A DNA stretch of 64,000 bases from Monosporascus cannonballus. Its lineage: Eukaryota; Ascomycota; Sordariomycetes; Xylariales. A program made the position numbers and the translations under genes. Below are positions 35,617-47,577 of the stretch, piece by piece. Below the pieces are notes generated by a model. It was not told where the DNA came from, ran no database searches, and saw only the letters and a list, made by a program, of their open reading frames with translations. Each line of letters begins with the position of its first letter. Position 1 is the stretch's first letter. The DNA lies in the NCBI GenBank assembly GCA_004154925.1, contig QJNS01000325.1:1-64000 (forward strand), given 5' to 3'.

Positions 35617-38600
35617 ATGAGTTACGATGCGTTAATCCATGCGCAAACCAACGCCCAAGTCGAACCAGGCGCTGCGAATGGACCAGCATCTAGCCCGGAT
35701 ATGCTGCCAAACCGACCCAACGCATCTTCGACATCCAACGCCGCTATGGACACGGGTCAGCAAGCGAGCACGCAGTACCGGAGCCGCCCGGTCTCCGTGG
35801 CAGTCGACCCGGTTGCTCTAGTTATATCAGAATGCATATCCGTCACATCTGCTATGCGAAAGCATGCCAGGTGGGCGCATTCATCCGTGTCCTCCATACT
35901 CGGCGGCAGTCCTACTTCTGTTCAGCTCGGGCCTTCGAACCCGCTCCTACGGCCGAGAAGTAGAGGATCGCCAAGCCTGGGGGGGGATGGCGCCCAAGAT
36001 ATTGGGGCCGCCAATAGGTGGGGCCTACGAGGGCAGAAGGGCAAGAGCATGGCCGACAACCCGCTGATGGCAGGCTTCGGGCGGCTTCGCCATGAGCTGT
36101 CAAATTGTAAAGGTGAGTCTACGGAGGAACCGACAGTTTCGTGACTTTGCGATTACATTTGCTAATATACCACCTAGAGATCCACGAGTTCGACGCCCCG
36201 ACCCTGCTCGCCCCTTTTCTCCAAGTAATACAAGCTTCTTCCACATCCGCGCCGATCACCATCCTCGCCCTGAAGGCCATCCGTAAGTTTCTGGCGTACG
36301 GCTTCATTAGTCCTGAATCCCCGCGCTTCCCGCTGGCCATGCAGTCCTTGTCCACAGCAATCACCCACTGTCGGTTTGAGGCTAGTGATTCAGCCCAAGA
36401 CGAGGTCGTGTTGTTGATGATCCTGCATCTCATGGAGGATATGCTCTCTGGCCCCGGTGGCTGGCTCCTTAGTGACGAGAGCGTATGTGAAATGATGGAG
36501 TGTGGCCTAACCATGTGCTGTCAATCGAGACTCTCTGAACTTTTAAGACGAACCGCAGAGGCTGCTATGGTCCGAATGTGTCAGATCATCTTCGAGCACT
36601 TGAAATACCTGGAGGTCGAAGCTGGGGATGATTTGGAGGCTCTCGACCACCAAACCAACGGAGATGCGGAGGCCCTGAAGATGACCCCATCTACCAACGG
36701 CAATGACGTGATAGCCTCATCGGATGGACCTCCGGCCGAGGAGCCCCGCTCATCATCGGGCTCGGATAAGACAAGCGATGGCGCAGTCACGAAACCCGCT
36801 ACAGTCGCTACAGAGGATACAGGTGCTTCGGAGGCCTCGGAGTCCCTGGAGATCAGGCCATATTCCTTGCCGAGCATAAAGGAACTCTTCCGAGTTCTCG
36901 TGGATCTCTTGGACCCTCACGATAAACAACAGGGAGATACCATGCGAGTCATGGCACTGCGGATTATACACGTCGCCCTCGAGGTCGCGGGGCCTTCTAT
37001 AGCGAGACATCCATCCCTAGCTGTGGTTGCCGAAGATCGGCTATGTCGTCATCTTTTCCAGCTTGTACGCTCCGATAATATGGCCATCCTTCAAGAATCA
37101 CTCATCGTTGCCGGAACTTTGCTTGAAACGTGCCGAGGCGTTCTTAAGCTCCAACAGGAGCTTTTCCTCTCGTACCTCGTCACGTGCCTACACCCCCCCG
37201 TGCCGATCCCTCGGGAGGCGGGAATTGATCCATTCCTCTATGAGGGTATTCCTCAAAGGCCAAGTTCAGCGAAGCCTCCGCCTTCGCAGCCGAGCAGCGG
37301 CAGGTCGACGCCTGTACCGCTCAAAGACCGCCAAAAGCTAGGAATGGAAGGCGGTGCGCGGAAACCGGACGCCCGTCAGGCTATGGTAGAGAGTGTGGGG
37401 GCTCTTGCTCGGATGCCCACTTACCTGGTCGAGCTCTTCGTAAACTATGACTGCGACATAAATCGAGGCGATCTGTGCCAGGACATGATTGGCCTTCTGT
37501 CCCGGAATGCTTTGCCGGACTCGGCTACCTGGAGTACAACTAGTGTTCCGCCACTATGCCTTGATGCCTTGCTCGGTTATATCCAGTTCATTTTCAACCG
37601 GCTCGAAGATGAGCCGGTGTCTGCGGATTTGCCAGATACGGCCAGCTTAAGAGAAGAGAGACGGAAGAAGAAGATTATTGTTAAAGGCACGAGCAAGTTC
37701 AACGAAGCGCCCAAGGAAGGACTCGGGTACCTGAAGGAACAAGGCATCATCAAGGACAATCCAGTCTCCGTAGCGACATTTCTTAAAAGCACCTCGCGTA
37801 TCTCCAAAACTGTACTTGGGGAGTTCATCTCGAAAAAGGGCAACGAGGAGTATCTAGAGGCGTTCATCGACCTCTTTGACTTCTCTGAGAAGCGGGTTGA
37901 CGAAGCGCTTCGTATGCTCCTAGCAAGCTTCCGCCTTCCGGGCGAATCAGCACTTATTGAGCGAATCATATCAACTTTCTCAAAGAAATACATCAAGAAT
38001 CCGACACAGCAGGATGTAGCCGATGAAGATGCGGCATTCGTTCTGGCATACGCTATCATTATGCTAAACGTCGATCAACACAGCCCCAAGCTTAAGGGTA
38101 AGAAGCGCATGACAATCGAGGACTTTGGTCGGAACCTTAGAGGGGTGAACGGCGGCAAGGACTTCGCTCCCGAATTTCTCGAAGCTATCTTTGAAGCTAT
38201 TAAGTTGAACGAAATCGTTCTGCCTGACGAGCATGACAACCAGCACGCATTCGACTATGCTTGGCGAGAGCTGCTCCTCAAGACCGAATCCGCCGGTCCT
38301 CTGGTACTTTGTAACACCAACGTTTTCGATGCGGACATGTTCGCTACCACGTGGAAACCTATTGTCTCAACGCTTTCCTACGTCTTCATGTCAGCAACTG
38401 ATGATGCTGTCTTTAATCGAGTAATTGCCGGGTTTGACCAGTGTGCGCGGATCGCGTCCAAGTATGGCAATACTGAAGCTTTGGATCGCATCATCAGGAA
38501 CCTGAGCTTCATGTCTACCCTGGAGTCGGAGTCGAATACCGCGCTCAATACCGAGCTTAAACAGCCCGACGGCAATGCCGTCATGGTCAGTGAACTCGCC

Positions 38601-40989
38601 GTTAAGCTCGGCAGTGATCTGAAAGGCCAACTCGCAACACTGGTGCTGTTTAGCGTTGTAAAGGGAAGCGAGCACATCATTCGGAAGGGTTGGCAACATG
38701 TGAGTCCTCCAGCAAGCTATCGTAGTATCGCGGACTAACTGACCTTCCAGATAATACGTATATGGTTGAATCTCTTCGTCAATTCATTGATGCCTTCATT
38801 CTTCAGCCATGAATTGGACCCGGAATTCTTCGGTGGCGGGGAAATCTCTCAGGTGTTCAGCGATTTCGTCAAGCGGTTGAAGCTACCAAAAATTCCTCTC
38901 CAGGGAGCTCCAATCATAGACCGGGCTGCGAGGCCTGCTGATACTGGATTCATTGCGTCACTGTCCTCATACATATCGAGCTACGCAGCCGACGAACCCC
39001 CAGAACCGTCGAAGGAAGAGGAGGATAGTGCTTTAAGCACCCGGGACTGTGTGATGACCTGCAATCTGGGCGACGTATTCGCACAGATATCGTGAGTTGA
39101 TCCAATCCCCTCGCGCCATCTGTGCCTAACATCACCGCAGGACTCTTCCGGTTGATTCACTCCAATCATTAGTGACGGCTTTACTGGACGAGTTGCCGGA
39201 CGATGAGAGCTCCGATGAGCCATCTATTACGGTGAAGCCGGATAGCGTGCCTTCTTCGCCATCGAATGGAGCTGAGCCCAGGCCTAAGAAGCCGTTCTAT
39301 GACCCGAAGATTGTATACATCCTTGAGCTCTGCACCGTCCTTGCGTTGAGAGACGCGGAAACAGTAGAGCGACTGAGTAAAGGAGTAGCCAAGGTTCTAC
39401 AGGATATATTACGTGAGCCGGCTCGGTATCATACATCCCTTGTTTCGCGAACTGCTTTCTACCAGTTCAACGTTTTGAAAGCTAGCTACGTAAGTGGACG
39501 TCTTCTTTATTCATGAAAAACAAGCTAACGGATTAGGAATACGACTTTGTACGAGCGCCTGTTCTGTTGCACACGATATCTACCTTCCCGAAGGACATTC
39601 TTGCGAGGACATCTCAGCTGGTCTTACAAGGACTAAAAGTCTGCATCGACCAGCCCGGTCCACTTCGTAGCGAGATCATGACTTCGCCCGACTTCTGGGT
39701 CATATTACGCACGCTAAGCGAAAATCCTACTTCATCCCCCATCGTCTTTGAGATCCTGGAAGGAGGCGTATCTGGTTCTCCATCGGCAATCATCGCGGAC
39801 AACTACGAGGCTGCGATTTCTCTGCTCAACGAGTTTGCTTCTGCTGCTAAAAGCGGGGTACCTGCTGAGCAGAAGAGTGACAAGAAGCCGAAGACTGCCC
39901 GGCCACAAAGGAAGGAGGCCGCAAGGTACGCTGCTCGTTTCCACGCATAATCCACACGCGAATCTGACTCATCTGTAGTGACAACGCCGTCGTCTCGCGT
40001 GGTGTCAAAGCCGTCAATCTCATATCGAGCATGACCGGGCGCATTCCTCACTTAATGAACCAGTCGCACCTCGAGAGTAAGGAGGGTACGTATACCGCCC
40101 CCGTCATTCGCTTGTCCCAGACTAGCTAAAGTCTATACAGCCTGGTCAGCGTACTGGCTGCCGATTTTCCAGGCCCTCACCATACAGTGCACCAACCCAT
40201 GCCGGGAAGTACGTCACCTGGCGTTCTCGTCCCTGCAGCGGTCGCTGTTGTCGCCGGAGCTGACGTGCAGCGATCACGAGGAGTGGACGGCCATATTCGG
40301 CGAAGTTCTTTTCCCGCTCATTCTCAAGCTGCTGAAACCTGAGGTCTTCTCATCGGACCGCGACGGCATGAGCGAAACCCGCGTCCAGGCCGCCTCCCTG
40401 CTTTGCAAGGTCTTCCTTCAGTACCTCGTCCTCCTCTCCAAGTGGGACGGCATGCTCGATCTTTGGCTCAAGATCATCGACATCATGGACAGGCTCATGA
40501 ATAGCGGGCAGGGCGACAGTCTGGTAAGTGGCTCTCTTTCTCTCTTTGTCCGCCACCTAGCACGTTTCCACCATGTTTCCCCCACATTGCGGGACCCAGC
40601 CCCTGCCGCCCCTTAAAAGCACCTGCATCGTATCCCACCTAGTAAAAGCATAACAGAATGCTGACTTCTCCGCCCCCGGGTGATTACAGGAGGAGGCTGT
40701 GCCGGAAAACCTGAAAAATATCCTGCTATTCATGTCTAGTAGCGGGTACCTCGTGCCACCGAGCAAGGACCCCTCGCAGGAGAAGCTCTGGGTCGAGACC
40801 TGGAAGCGCATTGACCGCTTCCTCCCGGACCTTCGCAATGACCTGCAGCTCGAGGAGCCGTCACCACCGCCGGAGGCTGATGCCGGGCCGGAGGCAGGGG
40901 CGGATGCGGGGGCGGATGCGGGGGCGGATGCGGCAACGAACGGTACACAACAAGCCGCGCCCGAGGAGAGTGACGAGAAGAAGGAGTAG
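35617..40989 (+). CDS. GEA2: Golgi ARF guanine-nucleotide exchange factor, GEA/GBF1 type (SEC7 domain)
   Basis: This protein activates ARF at the early Golgi for COPI vesicle formation and is the target class of brefeldin A. Eight exons (35617-36112, 36178-38699, 38751-39091, 39141-39489, 39537-39925, 39979-40085, 40141-40523, 40690-40989) give 1,628 residues. The N-terminal DCB region holds VDPVALVISECISVTSAMRK. The HUS region and an acidic Ser-rich insert (about residues 330-410) follow. The SEC7 domain lies around residues 670-870, with the catalytic glutamate in LASFRLPGESALIERI near residue 754 and YAIIMLNVDQHSPKLKGKK. HDS regions follow. The C-terminus is low-complexity with three exact GADA repeats. 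GEA1 and GEA2 are a yeast duplicate pair; filamentous fungi normally have one copy, so the symbol is approximate. Confidence 0.93.
40897..40932 (+). repeat. Three tandem 12-bp repeats in the GEA C-terminus
   Basis: GGGGCGGATGCG occurs three times head to tail and encodes GADA three times in the disordered tail. The 12-bp unit keeps frame, so copy number could vary between strains without disrupting the protein. Confidence 0.9.
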
Positions 40990-42445
40990 GTAGGCCCCAG
41001 GGCACCGCGTAGGACAAGAGGGCATAAGGGAATGAGCTAGGTTGAGTTGGGCACGTGTTAAAGTGTGATGCGGAAAACTCGAGTGGCATGGGGGCTGTTT
41101 TAAACCACAGGCAAGCAAGCAAGTAAGCAAGCGTGGTAACGAAACATAGATCTTCACGGGACGACTGGACGGATGAGTGTACCTTAGTCCAAAATAGAGA
41201 TGGAAAAGGTCGTTGTATAGTATGAATGGGGGTTGTAGAAGAGGAACGAGAGTCTATAATTTGATAAGTGTGATTCCTACACTACGGGCAAGTTCAAATA
41301 GGTGCATACAAACACCTGCTGGCTCACCCAATTAGAGCCGGCCCGTTGGATTCTGTCGTGTAGTAGGGAATGGGCGATGTATTGACATGTTATATTTCTT
41401 ATACAGCGCTATTGGGCGATCCGGTTCTTCCGATCGCTATCTTATACGTGATGATGTAGTAACCATTCCTCGTAGCTCAGCGGTGGTGTAAGTGTACCCC
41501 TTACCACCATACAGTGACCAAAAACGGATTGGCCTTCCGGTTCGGCTTGATGTCAGGGCATATACCGGGCCTACTTTCCTTCCAGTAAAATATCGTGGTG
41601 GTAATTCAGCCGCTAGGTCCTCTCTAGGAATTCGCCGTCTTATCTCCTCTATATCAAAAAGGGGGGCAGCTCATAAGAGGCATTAGAGCCACTCCGACTG
41701 ACCGGCGAACAGCATCCAACCGGCCAGACTCGTAAATACCTTTGATGCCCGCCGGAGGCCCTGTGGTATTGATAGGAAAGTTTGGAATTTGTTGTCAGTG
41801 CTGGCGACCTTTGAGACTAGGATATTGTAGCCATTCTTTTGTCAAGATTCAGAACCCGCAAGCCCACATAGGAACGAGCAATGGCCCTTAGGATAATTGC
41901 TCTGTTGGCATAGAACTGACTAGACAGAAAAGCGATATGATCGGATAATATGTTGTACGCTTTGTTCGGCTTTGGAGAATGTTACTTCACAAGTACGAGG
42001 GTGTAGCAACACCTCTCTCTATCAGACGTATGTGAGACGAGGGAAAGAATGATATGTCATCACTTCCACCCGCAACACAATGTTTCTCTCGAGCCGAGTC
42101 TTTTCATTTCAATTAATCACTCAAGTAAGTATGCATAATAGGATCATATGGTTGACGCCGCGTCTTGCCTTCCAACATGGTATGTGTGTGCACTAAAGAG
42201 TATTTCACTTAACCGGGTTCCGGAGCCAATGAGAAAGAGAGACAATCGCGAGGGAAGGCGCTCGTGGCCGTAGATAAAGGGAAGTGCGACGAAAAGCCTC
42301 GATGACATAGAACTCTTTTTAAAATGCTGTGGCCTGACCGTAGAGTGTCTTCGCCATCTTTTTCGCCTTAAATCTCCCCAAGCGATGATCCTCAAAACTC
42401 GTCGATATCCCCCCTCCACACGGCTCCGAGCTACAGCCTGTCGCC
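40990..42445. other. Intergenic region between the GEA gene and HEI10
   Basis: These 1.5 kb contain the GEA terminator and the HEI10 promoter. A run of AAGC/AAGT repeats lies at about 41112-41132. A tRNA-like D-arm word (TAGCTCAGCGGTGG, about 41474) has no matching T-arm at the right distance. No gene is supported. Confidence 0.4.
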
Positions 42446-43945
42446 ATGGAACACACCTTGCGGTGCAACTCGTTGAAATGCCGCAAGGAGCTCACTGATC
42501 GCGCTCTTGTGACAACTTGCAGGTGAGAATTGAGCATCTCCTGTGTATTCCTGCTCAATCAACAAACACGAAGACGTGAACTAAGAACCCCCTGATGGCA
42601 GCCATATCTTCTGCACCGATTGTGCGACTCGACTCGGTCTAATCGGTCAAACACACGAACAACGTAATTCTTGTCCTGCATGCGGCACACACCTGACGAA
42701 CCCTGATGATGCTGTCATCACCAATCTGAAGCCGAGCGAAGATTACAAGACAAGCGTCCTGAGTGGCCTAAGCCCGAATATCGTTGTCGAATGCGCGAGT
42801 AGAGCGCTAAGCTTTTGGGCATATCAGACTACCCAGGAGATGTGAGCATCACCGTCATTTCGATGCCCGATGTCCCTAACGAACTGACTGCTGCGAAGTG
42901 TTTACCAGGAGTGGCTGGGCAAGGCACTGACGGAAAAGTATTCGAACCTTAGCGTTCATCTCGACAAGGTCATCAACGAAGCCAATTCTGAGATCACGAG
43001 CTTGCAGAACAAGCTTGCTAGTACGTCCCGGCATGTGCACCTCCTGCAGATTCTTGCTGACAGCCAATATGCGTGAAACTGGACTACGAAGAACTTCGTA
43101 AGAAGCATGATGACGTTACCCATGCATTCAAGGACAAGAACAAAAAGCTCCTACAAACTCAGGAGCTGTACGACAAACTCAAACGAAAAGCGATGCTCGG
43201 CCAGATGCAGGGGGCGGCTGAAGATGCTGTCGACTCCACTTTGCAAGCCGCCTCGGTTAGTGCAGCTGGTGCGAACGGCTTCATGGATGGCACTTCGGGT
43301 CGTGAAACATATCAAGAACCCGGTGTGTCATATAGGCAGCCGCATAACACAATACGCGAGCAGCCAGGAGTCACTGCGAGTTACCAGCCCCCAGGCATGA
43401 ACCTAAGTCACGGCGATACTTGGTTTAGGACGGTTGGAGCTCAATGTAGGATGTTTAACTCGTGACCCTGGAAGGCTTTGACTGATGCCCTCTAGCTGAT
43501 ATTCCTTTCACGCCTTCGACTCATCGTCAACGAGTCGGTGATCCTACAAGTATTGGGTTATCGACCGTACCCGGCCTCGTTATGGGCACCCCTAGGAACT
43601 CGCGAAATGTAACGAACTCGGTGAACATAGGTGCGCCACTTGGGGAGGCTTCGTCGAATAATTTGAAAAACCCTGCTAGATTCCCGGCTGTTGGCTTAAC
43701 ATCGGGCTTGAAAGTCAGCCATGGAGGGGGAAGTTTCAATCAGTTCGCGGTTCCTGAGACTAGGCCACGCGGTAAGTCTGCCTCCAAGACGTCGTGTGAT
43801 GAAGTCTTAGGGATCAGGATTGCTTACTGAGCCACCAGCAGCTCAACGCCCTGCGCCAAACCCATCTGCCTTGAACCGAAGGCCCCAGGGCCACCAACCC
43901 GAGTCTGTCCTTGGGGGTATACGCAGCGGATTTGCAGGCGTTTGA
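42446..43945 (+). CDS. HEI10: HEI10/CCNB1IP1-type RING protein, meiotic crossover factor
   Basis: HEI10 is a RING-type SUMO/ubiquitin ligase that marks crossover sites on the synaptonemal complex. Exons are 42446-42522, 42602-42841, 42899-43020, about 43092-43445, 43496-43771 and 43842-43945, giving about 390 residues. The RING is at the N-terminus with C7, C12, C25, H27, C30, C33, C50 and C53 (CSHIFC and CPAC). The middle is a coiled coil with LLQTQELYDKLKRKAMLGQM, a strong family signature. The C-terminal third is a Pro/Ser/Gly tail ending IRSGFAGV. Intron 1 falls just before H27. The 3' end of intron 3 is uncertain: CAG at 43066 would keep the conserved VKLDYEEL segment but gives the wrong phase by one base. 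The AG ending at 43091 gives the right phase but drops that segment. The last intron has a tandem CAGCAG acceptor. Confidence 0.85.
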
Positions 43946-44414
43946 GCCATGAACAGCTTGACGCGCGCGATAACTTGCCAATTCACTAAAGAGAACGCTA
44001 CTCTTTATCCATGGCGGCGTTCCATACTCCCGACCTCGAAAGCAAGCCCTGAGCTTGAAGCTGGCTTTGAGGGCAGACTGAGGAATCGGGGAACAAGGTC
44101 ATTGAGCGTATACACTGGTCTTTGTTCCAGCTTCTCAATACTATTTATTTTGGCTGGTCAATCAGACTCGCGCGAACAGTAGTCTTTCACTTAAGGATCG
44201 ATCTCCTTCAATAGACAATGAGACGCCCATGAAAGAAGGCGCTTCTCTTATGGTACATAAAAAGGCACCACAGTCCCGTCGAAATACCCTTTCTCCTCCT
44301 CATCACCATTCACTCATCAATAGCCCTTGGAGAAGCAATTGATGAGCCTCAAACGAATAACCCGCGACTATCCCATCCCTGAAATAACCGAGTCTCCCCT
44401 CCCCTTCACCGAGA
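43946..44414. promoter_or_regulatory. Promoter region of the 476-aa orphan gene
   Basis: This 470-base stretch lies between two plus-strand genes. A TATA-like CATAAAAAGG is at about 44258, roughly 155 bases before the next ATG, and is followed by a C/T-rich stretch (44280-44330) typical of fungal transcription starts. Confidence 0.45.
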
Positions 44415-45845
44415 ATGGCTTCGTCATCGAGTAATTATACGACGCGGGTGCCTGGCGGAGCGGGCGGCCGCGGACTATCGACCGCACCTCTCCAGCCCCT
44501 GCCGCCCAGGTGGGACGGGCCTACGCTGGCGTATGGCTCTCCTTATGGGCGATCAGGCGCTGCTCGGTCGAGCACGCGGGTGTATCAGGAGATGGAGCGC
44601 GGCCCAGCCCGAGTCCCTGAGTTGGACAACAAGCTGGAGGGGTTGATGAGAATGCGAGAGTCGCCGCACAAGCGGGGCTTTAAGAAGTGGTTCGACAAGC
44701 GGGATCACGGCAAGACCTCCAATGGCAGCAGGCCCACGATCAGTGCGCCCCAGCGAGCCGAGAAGGTCTTGACGCCGGTATTCCCCTACACCGCCGTAGG
44801 TGGCCGGGCTCCCCCGCCACGTCCGAACAGGCCGCCTTTCGAGCTGTCGCCAGTCGCCCCGACGAACGCCGCGGTGCAGGAGATGCCCGTGGTTGTCAAG
44901 CCGGAAAACCTGGGCACTGCCGCACAGGCCCTCAGATCGAACCCGGTCAGCGCTCCCGAGCTGCTCATCGCTCGGAAGTCCTACAACCGGAAACGGACCG
45001 TCGTGGAGATGCCCTCGGGCCAGGTCGCGGAGATGTTCCCTGGACACGGTGCCCAACAGAGCATTATGCCTGTCGAGCTGCATGCTGAGCTGCCGCTCCC
45101 GGTGGAGCTTCCTGCCGAGCCCGTGGTCGCTACCCGGCGCCAGGCCGGTGACAAGGTCAAGACGGCGCGCCGCCGTGGAATGGTCGTCTCCCCCGACTCC
45201 GCGGCGGCGCTGACCTCGTTCTCGGTGCCCTCCTTCGACGACAACCATGATGCCGAAGCGCAACCTGCTGACGTCGGAAGCTCCAGGGCGGACGCTGGCT
45301 CCAAGGGTGAGCTAGAGGTCATCGATGCAGCGAAGGAGGAGGAAGCAGATGCTGTCGTCCCGAAGATCGAGGAGAACGTGCCGATGGTAGTTCCGCAGAT
45401 AATAATAACGGAGCCCCCGGATGCCGGTCCCAGCAAGCCGGACACGGATCTCTTGACGCCCGACTACCTGCTCAAGAGGCTGCTTAAGGCAGAGAAGAAG
45501 CGGGCCGGGAAGCTTGCGGACGCCCTAGAGCCGCTCGCGGTGCTCCTCGCCGAGGCGGGCGGCGTTGAGACCTACGACTTCGGGGCCCAGGAGCAGGTGC
45601 TGCAGCGGCTCGTCGAGGACAGCGCCCGGTACCAGGCCGTACGGCCGGCGCTCGATATCCTGGCGCACGACCGCCGCGTCGACCCGGAAGACGGCCAGGG
45701 CCTCATCAACGGACTCTGCGACGTCCTCGCCGTCCGTGACGAGGCCAAGGAGGCCGCCACCCACCACAAGCGCAAGGCCAAGGCGCTCGAGGCGAGGCTC
45801 AAGCAGCTGCAGCTGGCCCCCGCTCCCGAACAGAGCCGCCAGTAG
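44415..45845 (+). CDS. Intronless 476-aa protein of unknown function
   Basis: A single uninterrupted frame starts MASSSSNYTTRVPGGAGG. Codons are strongly G/C-ending, as in other genes here, and the frame is much longer than chance, so the gene is probably real. The first 340 residues look disordered, rich in Pro, Ala, Ser and Arg, with a basic patch (HKRGFKKWFDKRDHGK) near residue 87. Residues about 350-470 look helical: LLKRLLKAEKKRAGKLADAL, an acidic middle, and a final coiled-coil-like KRKAKALEARLKQLQ. There is no signal peptide or membrane segment. No family is recognised. It could be a cytoskeletal or scaffold protein, but that is only a guess from the composition. Confidence 0.75.
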   Translation: MASSSSNYTTRVPGGAGGRGLSTAPLQPLPPRWDGPTLAYGSPYGRSGAARSSTRVYQEMERGPARVPELDNKLEGLMRMRESPHKRGFKKWFDKRDHGKTSNGSRPTISAPQRAEKVLTPVFPYTAVGGRAPPPRPNRPPFELSPVAPTNAAVQEMPVVVKPENLGTAAQALRSNPVSAPELLIARKSYNRKRTVVEMPSGQVAEMFPGHGAQQSIMPVELHAELPLPVELPAEPVVATRRQAGDKVKTARRRGMVVSPDSAAALTSFSVPSFDDNHDAEAQPADVGSSRADAGSKGELEVIDAAKEEEADAVVPKIEENVPMVVPQIIITEPPDAGPSKPDTDLLTPDYLLKRLLKAEKKRAGKLADALEPLAVLLAEAGGVETYDFGAQEQVLQRLVEDSARYQAVRPALDILAHDRRVDPEDGQGLINGLCDVLAVRDEAKEAATHHKRKAKALEARLKQLQLAPAPEQSRQ

Positions 45846-46570
45846 GTGAGTGACGCCAGGAGGAAAGGGCCCAGCAGGGTCAGTAGGGGGGAAGTTGATT
45901 ACCGGTACCAAGGCCGCATCCAGTACGAGGGAAGGCACTGCCACGTTTAAAAAGAAACGGTAAAATAGCAGGTAAGCCGCCCATGCTCGCGTGCTAAGAG
46001 GGAGTGCTACTCCGGAAGGCAACTCACCGCCGCGAGCTACTCGTTTTTATTGTATTGGAATACCTTCATTCGTTGAATTCGCCGCTGCAGTCTTCGGGAC
46101 CTTTAACAGCGCGATGCCCGGTACTGGAAGAGAAATAGAGATTACACTAACTCACCACTCATACCTAAACCTATCTTCATATATTCCCCTGGGCCCGGGG
46201 GGGGGGGGGGGTTNNNNNNNNNNATCTCCGCCTTTTCCCGATACTAGGGCGTCTCGCCGGTCTCGTCGCCTTCGGACCTCGGATCCTGCTCACCACGCGC
46301 TCTCGCCTCTCTATACTAACGAAGTGAGTGAGTTTTGGTGGTCTCTATACAAAACCGGCCCCGACGTCCTCTCTTGGCATCTTATAGGAGCTCTCCTCCC
46401 GGTCTTACTCCGATGGGTAAGTAAACCCTCTGTATACACTAACACCTATATCCCGATGCTCCTATATCTATATATCTGTCTCTACTGCACCTATCTACCT
46501 ATACCTACATACCTCTTATCTACCTACCTACTATCCACACTCCACAACGGCTGCTCATACCTTAGCCGCA
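45846..46570. other. Intergenic region with an assembly gap
   Basis: A G15 run (46197-46211) ends in a 10-N gap (46214-46223). On either side lie strong splice-like signals: donors GTGAGTGAGT (about 46324) and GTAAGTAAACC (about 46416), and an acceptor CTTATAG (about 46387). CTAC/CTAT repeats fill 46440-46530. This may be the 5' part of an intron-rich gene interrupted by the gap, but I cannot assemble it. Confidence 0.4.
46214..46223. other. Assembly gap (10 N) after a G15 run
   Basis: Ten N follow GGTT after a run of 15 G. The fixed size of ten, repeated at 57185-57194, marks a placeholder rather than a measured gap. Confidence 0.95.
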
Positions 46571-46847
46571 ATGGTAAGTAGCCTTCGCCGCGCCACATCT
46601 TTACCTCCCACACAACTTTTTCGATTCCGCACAACCTTCTTCCAAAGCCCCAGACGGGGAGCACATTAGCACCTTTCAACGCTCGAAGCACTTCCGCGCG
46701 TCCTGGCCAAGCGTGTGGGGGGGCGGATATCACACTCGCTCATCATTCACCACCTACGACATGGACTTGGGCGGTTATCTGGAATTTCGGGGTTGGAAAA
46801 AGAGGCGTTTTCGGCGAGATACCGGGCGGCAAAGGATGTTATTCTGA
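46571..46847 (+). CDS. Possible small mitochondrial-type protein, frame broken once
   Basis: ATG 46571 opens MVSSLRRATSLPPTQLFRF, an Arg/Ser-rich, acid-free N-terminus like a mitochondrial presequence. This frame stops at TAG 46667-46669. The frame that continues there reads STFQRSKHFRASWPSVWGGG, then FTTYDMDLGGYLEFRGWKKR, and ends at TGA 46845-46847. Skipping one T at 46666-46667 would join both into about 91 residues. The joined protein is not recognised. Upstream exons may exist across the N gap. The call rests on protein-like composition only. Confidence 0.3.
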
Positions 46848-47577
46848 TCGGTGGCACACCAGCTCGAGTGAACTCGGATTGTGCACTCTCTATTATATTG
46901 TATCGTCGTCGGCGTTTTTACTATCCGGGGTTGACAGATAGAGGGAGACTGTGACGCTGCGAGGCCTGTCTGCGGGGTTCTTTCTCCTATGCCCATGGGG
47001 TGGACGCACGCGGGTCGTGGCCTTCCTTCCACCCTGGGTGGCTGCGTTTGTTTGTTTACCTAGTCGTATAGTATTGCATCATCACTTGTAATACATGTGG
47101 GTGGTCTCTTTCAGAACCTCTTGTGTCCGCCGTCTGATTTTGTGTGCTCCCTTTATTTCCATTCTTCTAATGGAAAGGGGGAGAAGCAGCCCAAAATGGC
47201 TCTGATGGCAAGGACATACCTAGGTAGCGTCGCTGAGTCTGGCGCACCTCCTTCGTTACCTTACCTACCTAGATTGGCCCGATAGTGACGAGTAATGACT
47301 TTGTGACCTGTAGCTTTTCCGAGACGACGATCTAGAGTTGTCTGGGTGATGATGATGGCTTGCTTTGTTGCCGATCCCATTCACTTGACGCCCCTCATAC
47401 ACACGCTACGATGACGTCAATACGCCTATTTGAAATTCGAACTGTATCCGCAAGGAGCAACCGAAGCCTACATCCACAACAGACTATACGACCGCTTTCT
47501 CATCCACATTACCGGAGTCTCCTCGAGAGAGATCGTCTAAAGAGCCATTTCCATCCCGACTGAAAGAAACAGCAGCC
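46848..47577. other. Intergenic region, nothing recognised
   Basis: No coding segment is supported. Short CCTA/CCTT repeats occur at about 47210-47275. The last part should hold the promoter of the following small gene, whose ATG is at 47578. Confidence 0.4.

Noticed and set aside
41470..41545. tRNA-like sequence (TAGCTCAGCGGTGG with a later CGGTTCGGC)
   Set aside because: The D-arm word looks good, but there is no acceptor stem, anticodon arm or correctly spaced T-arm.
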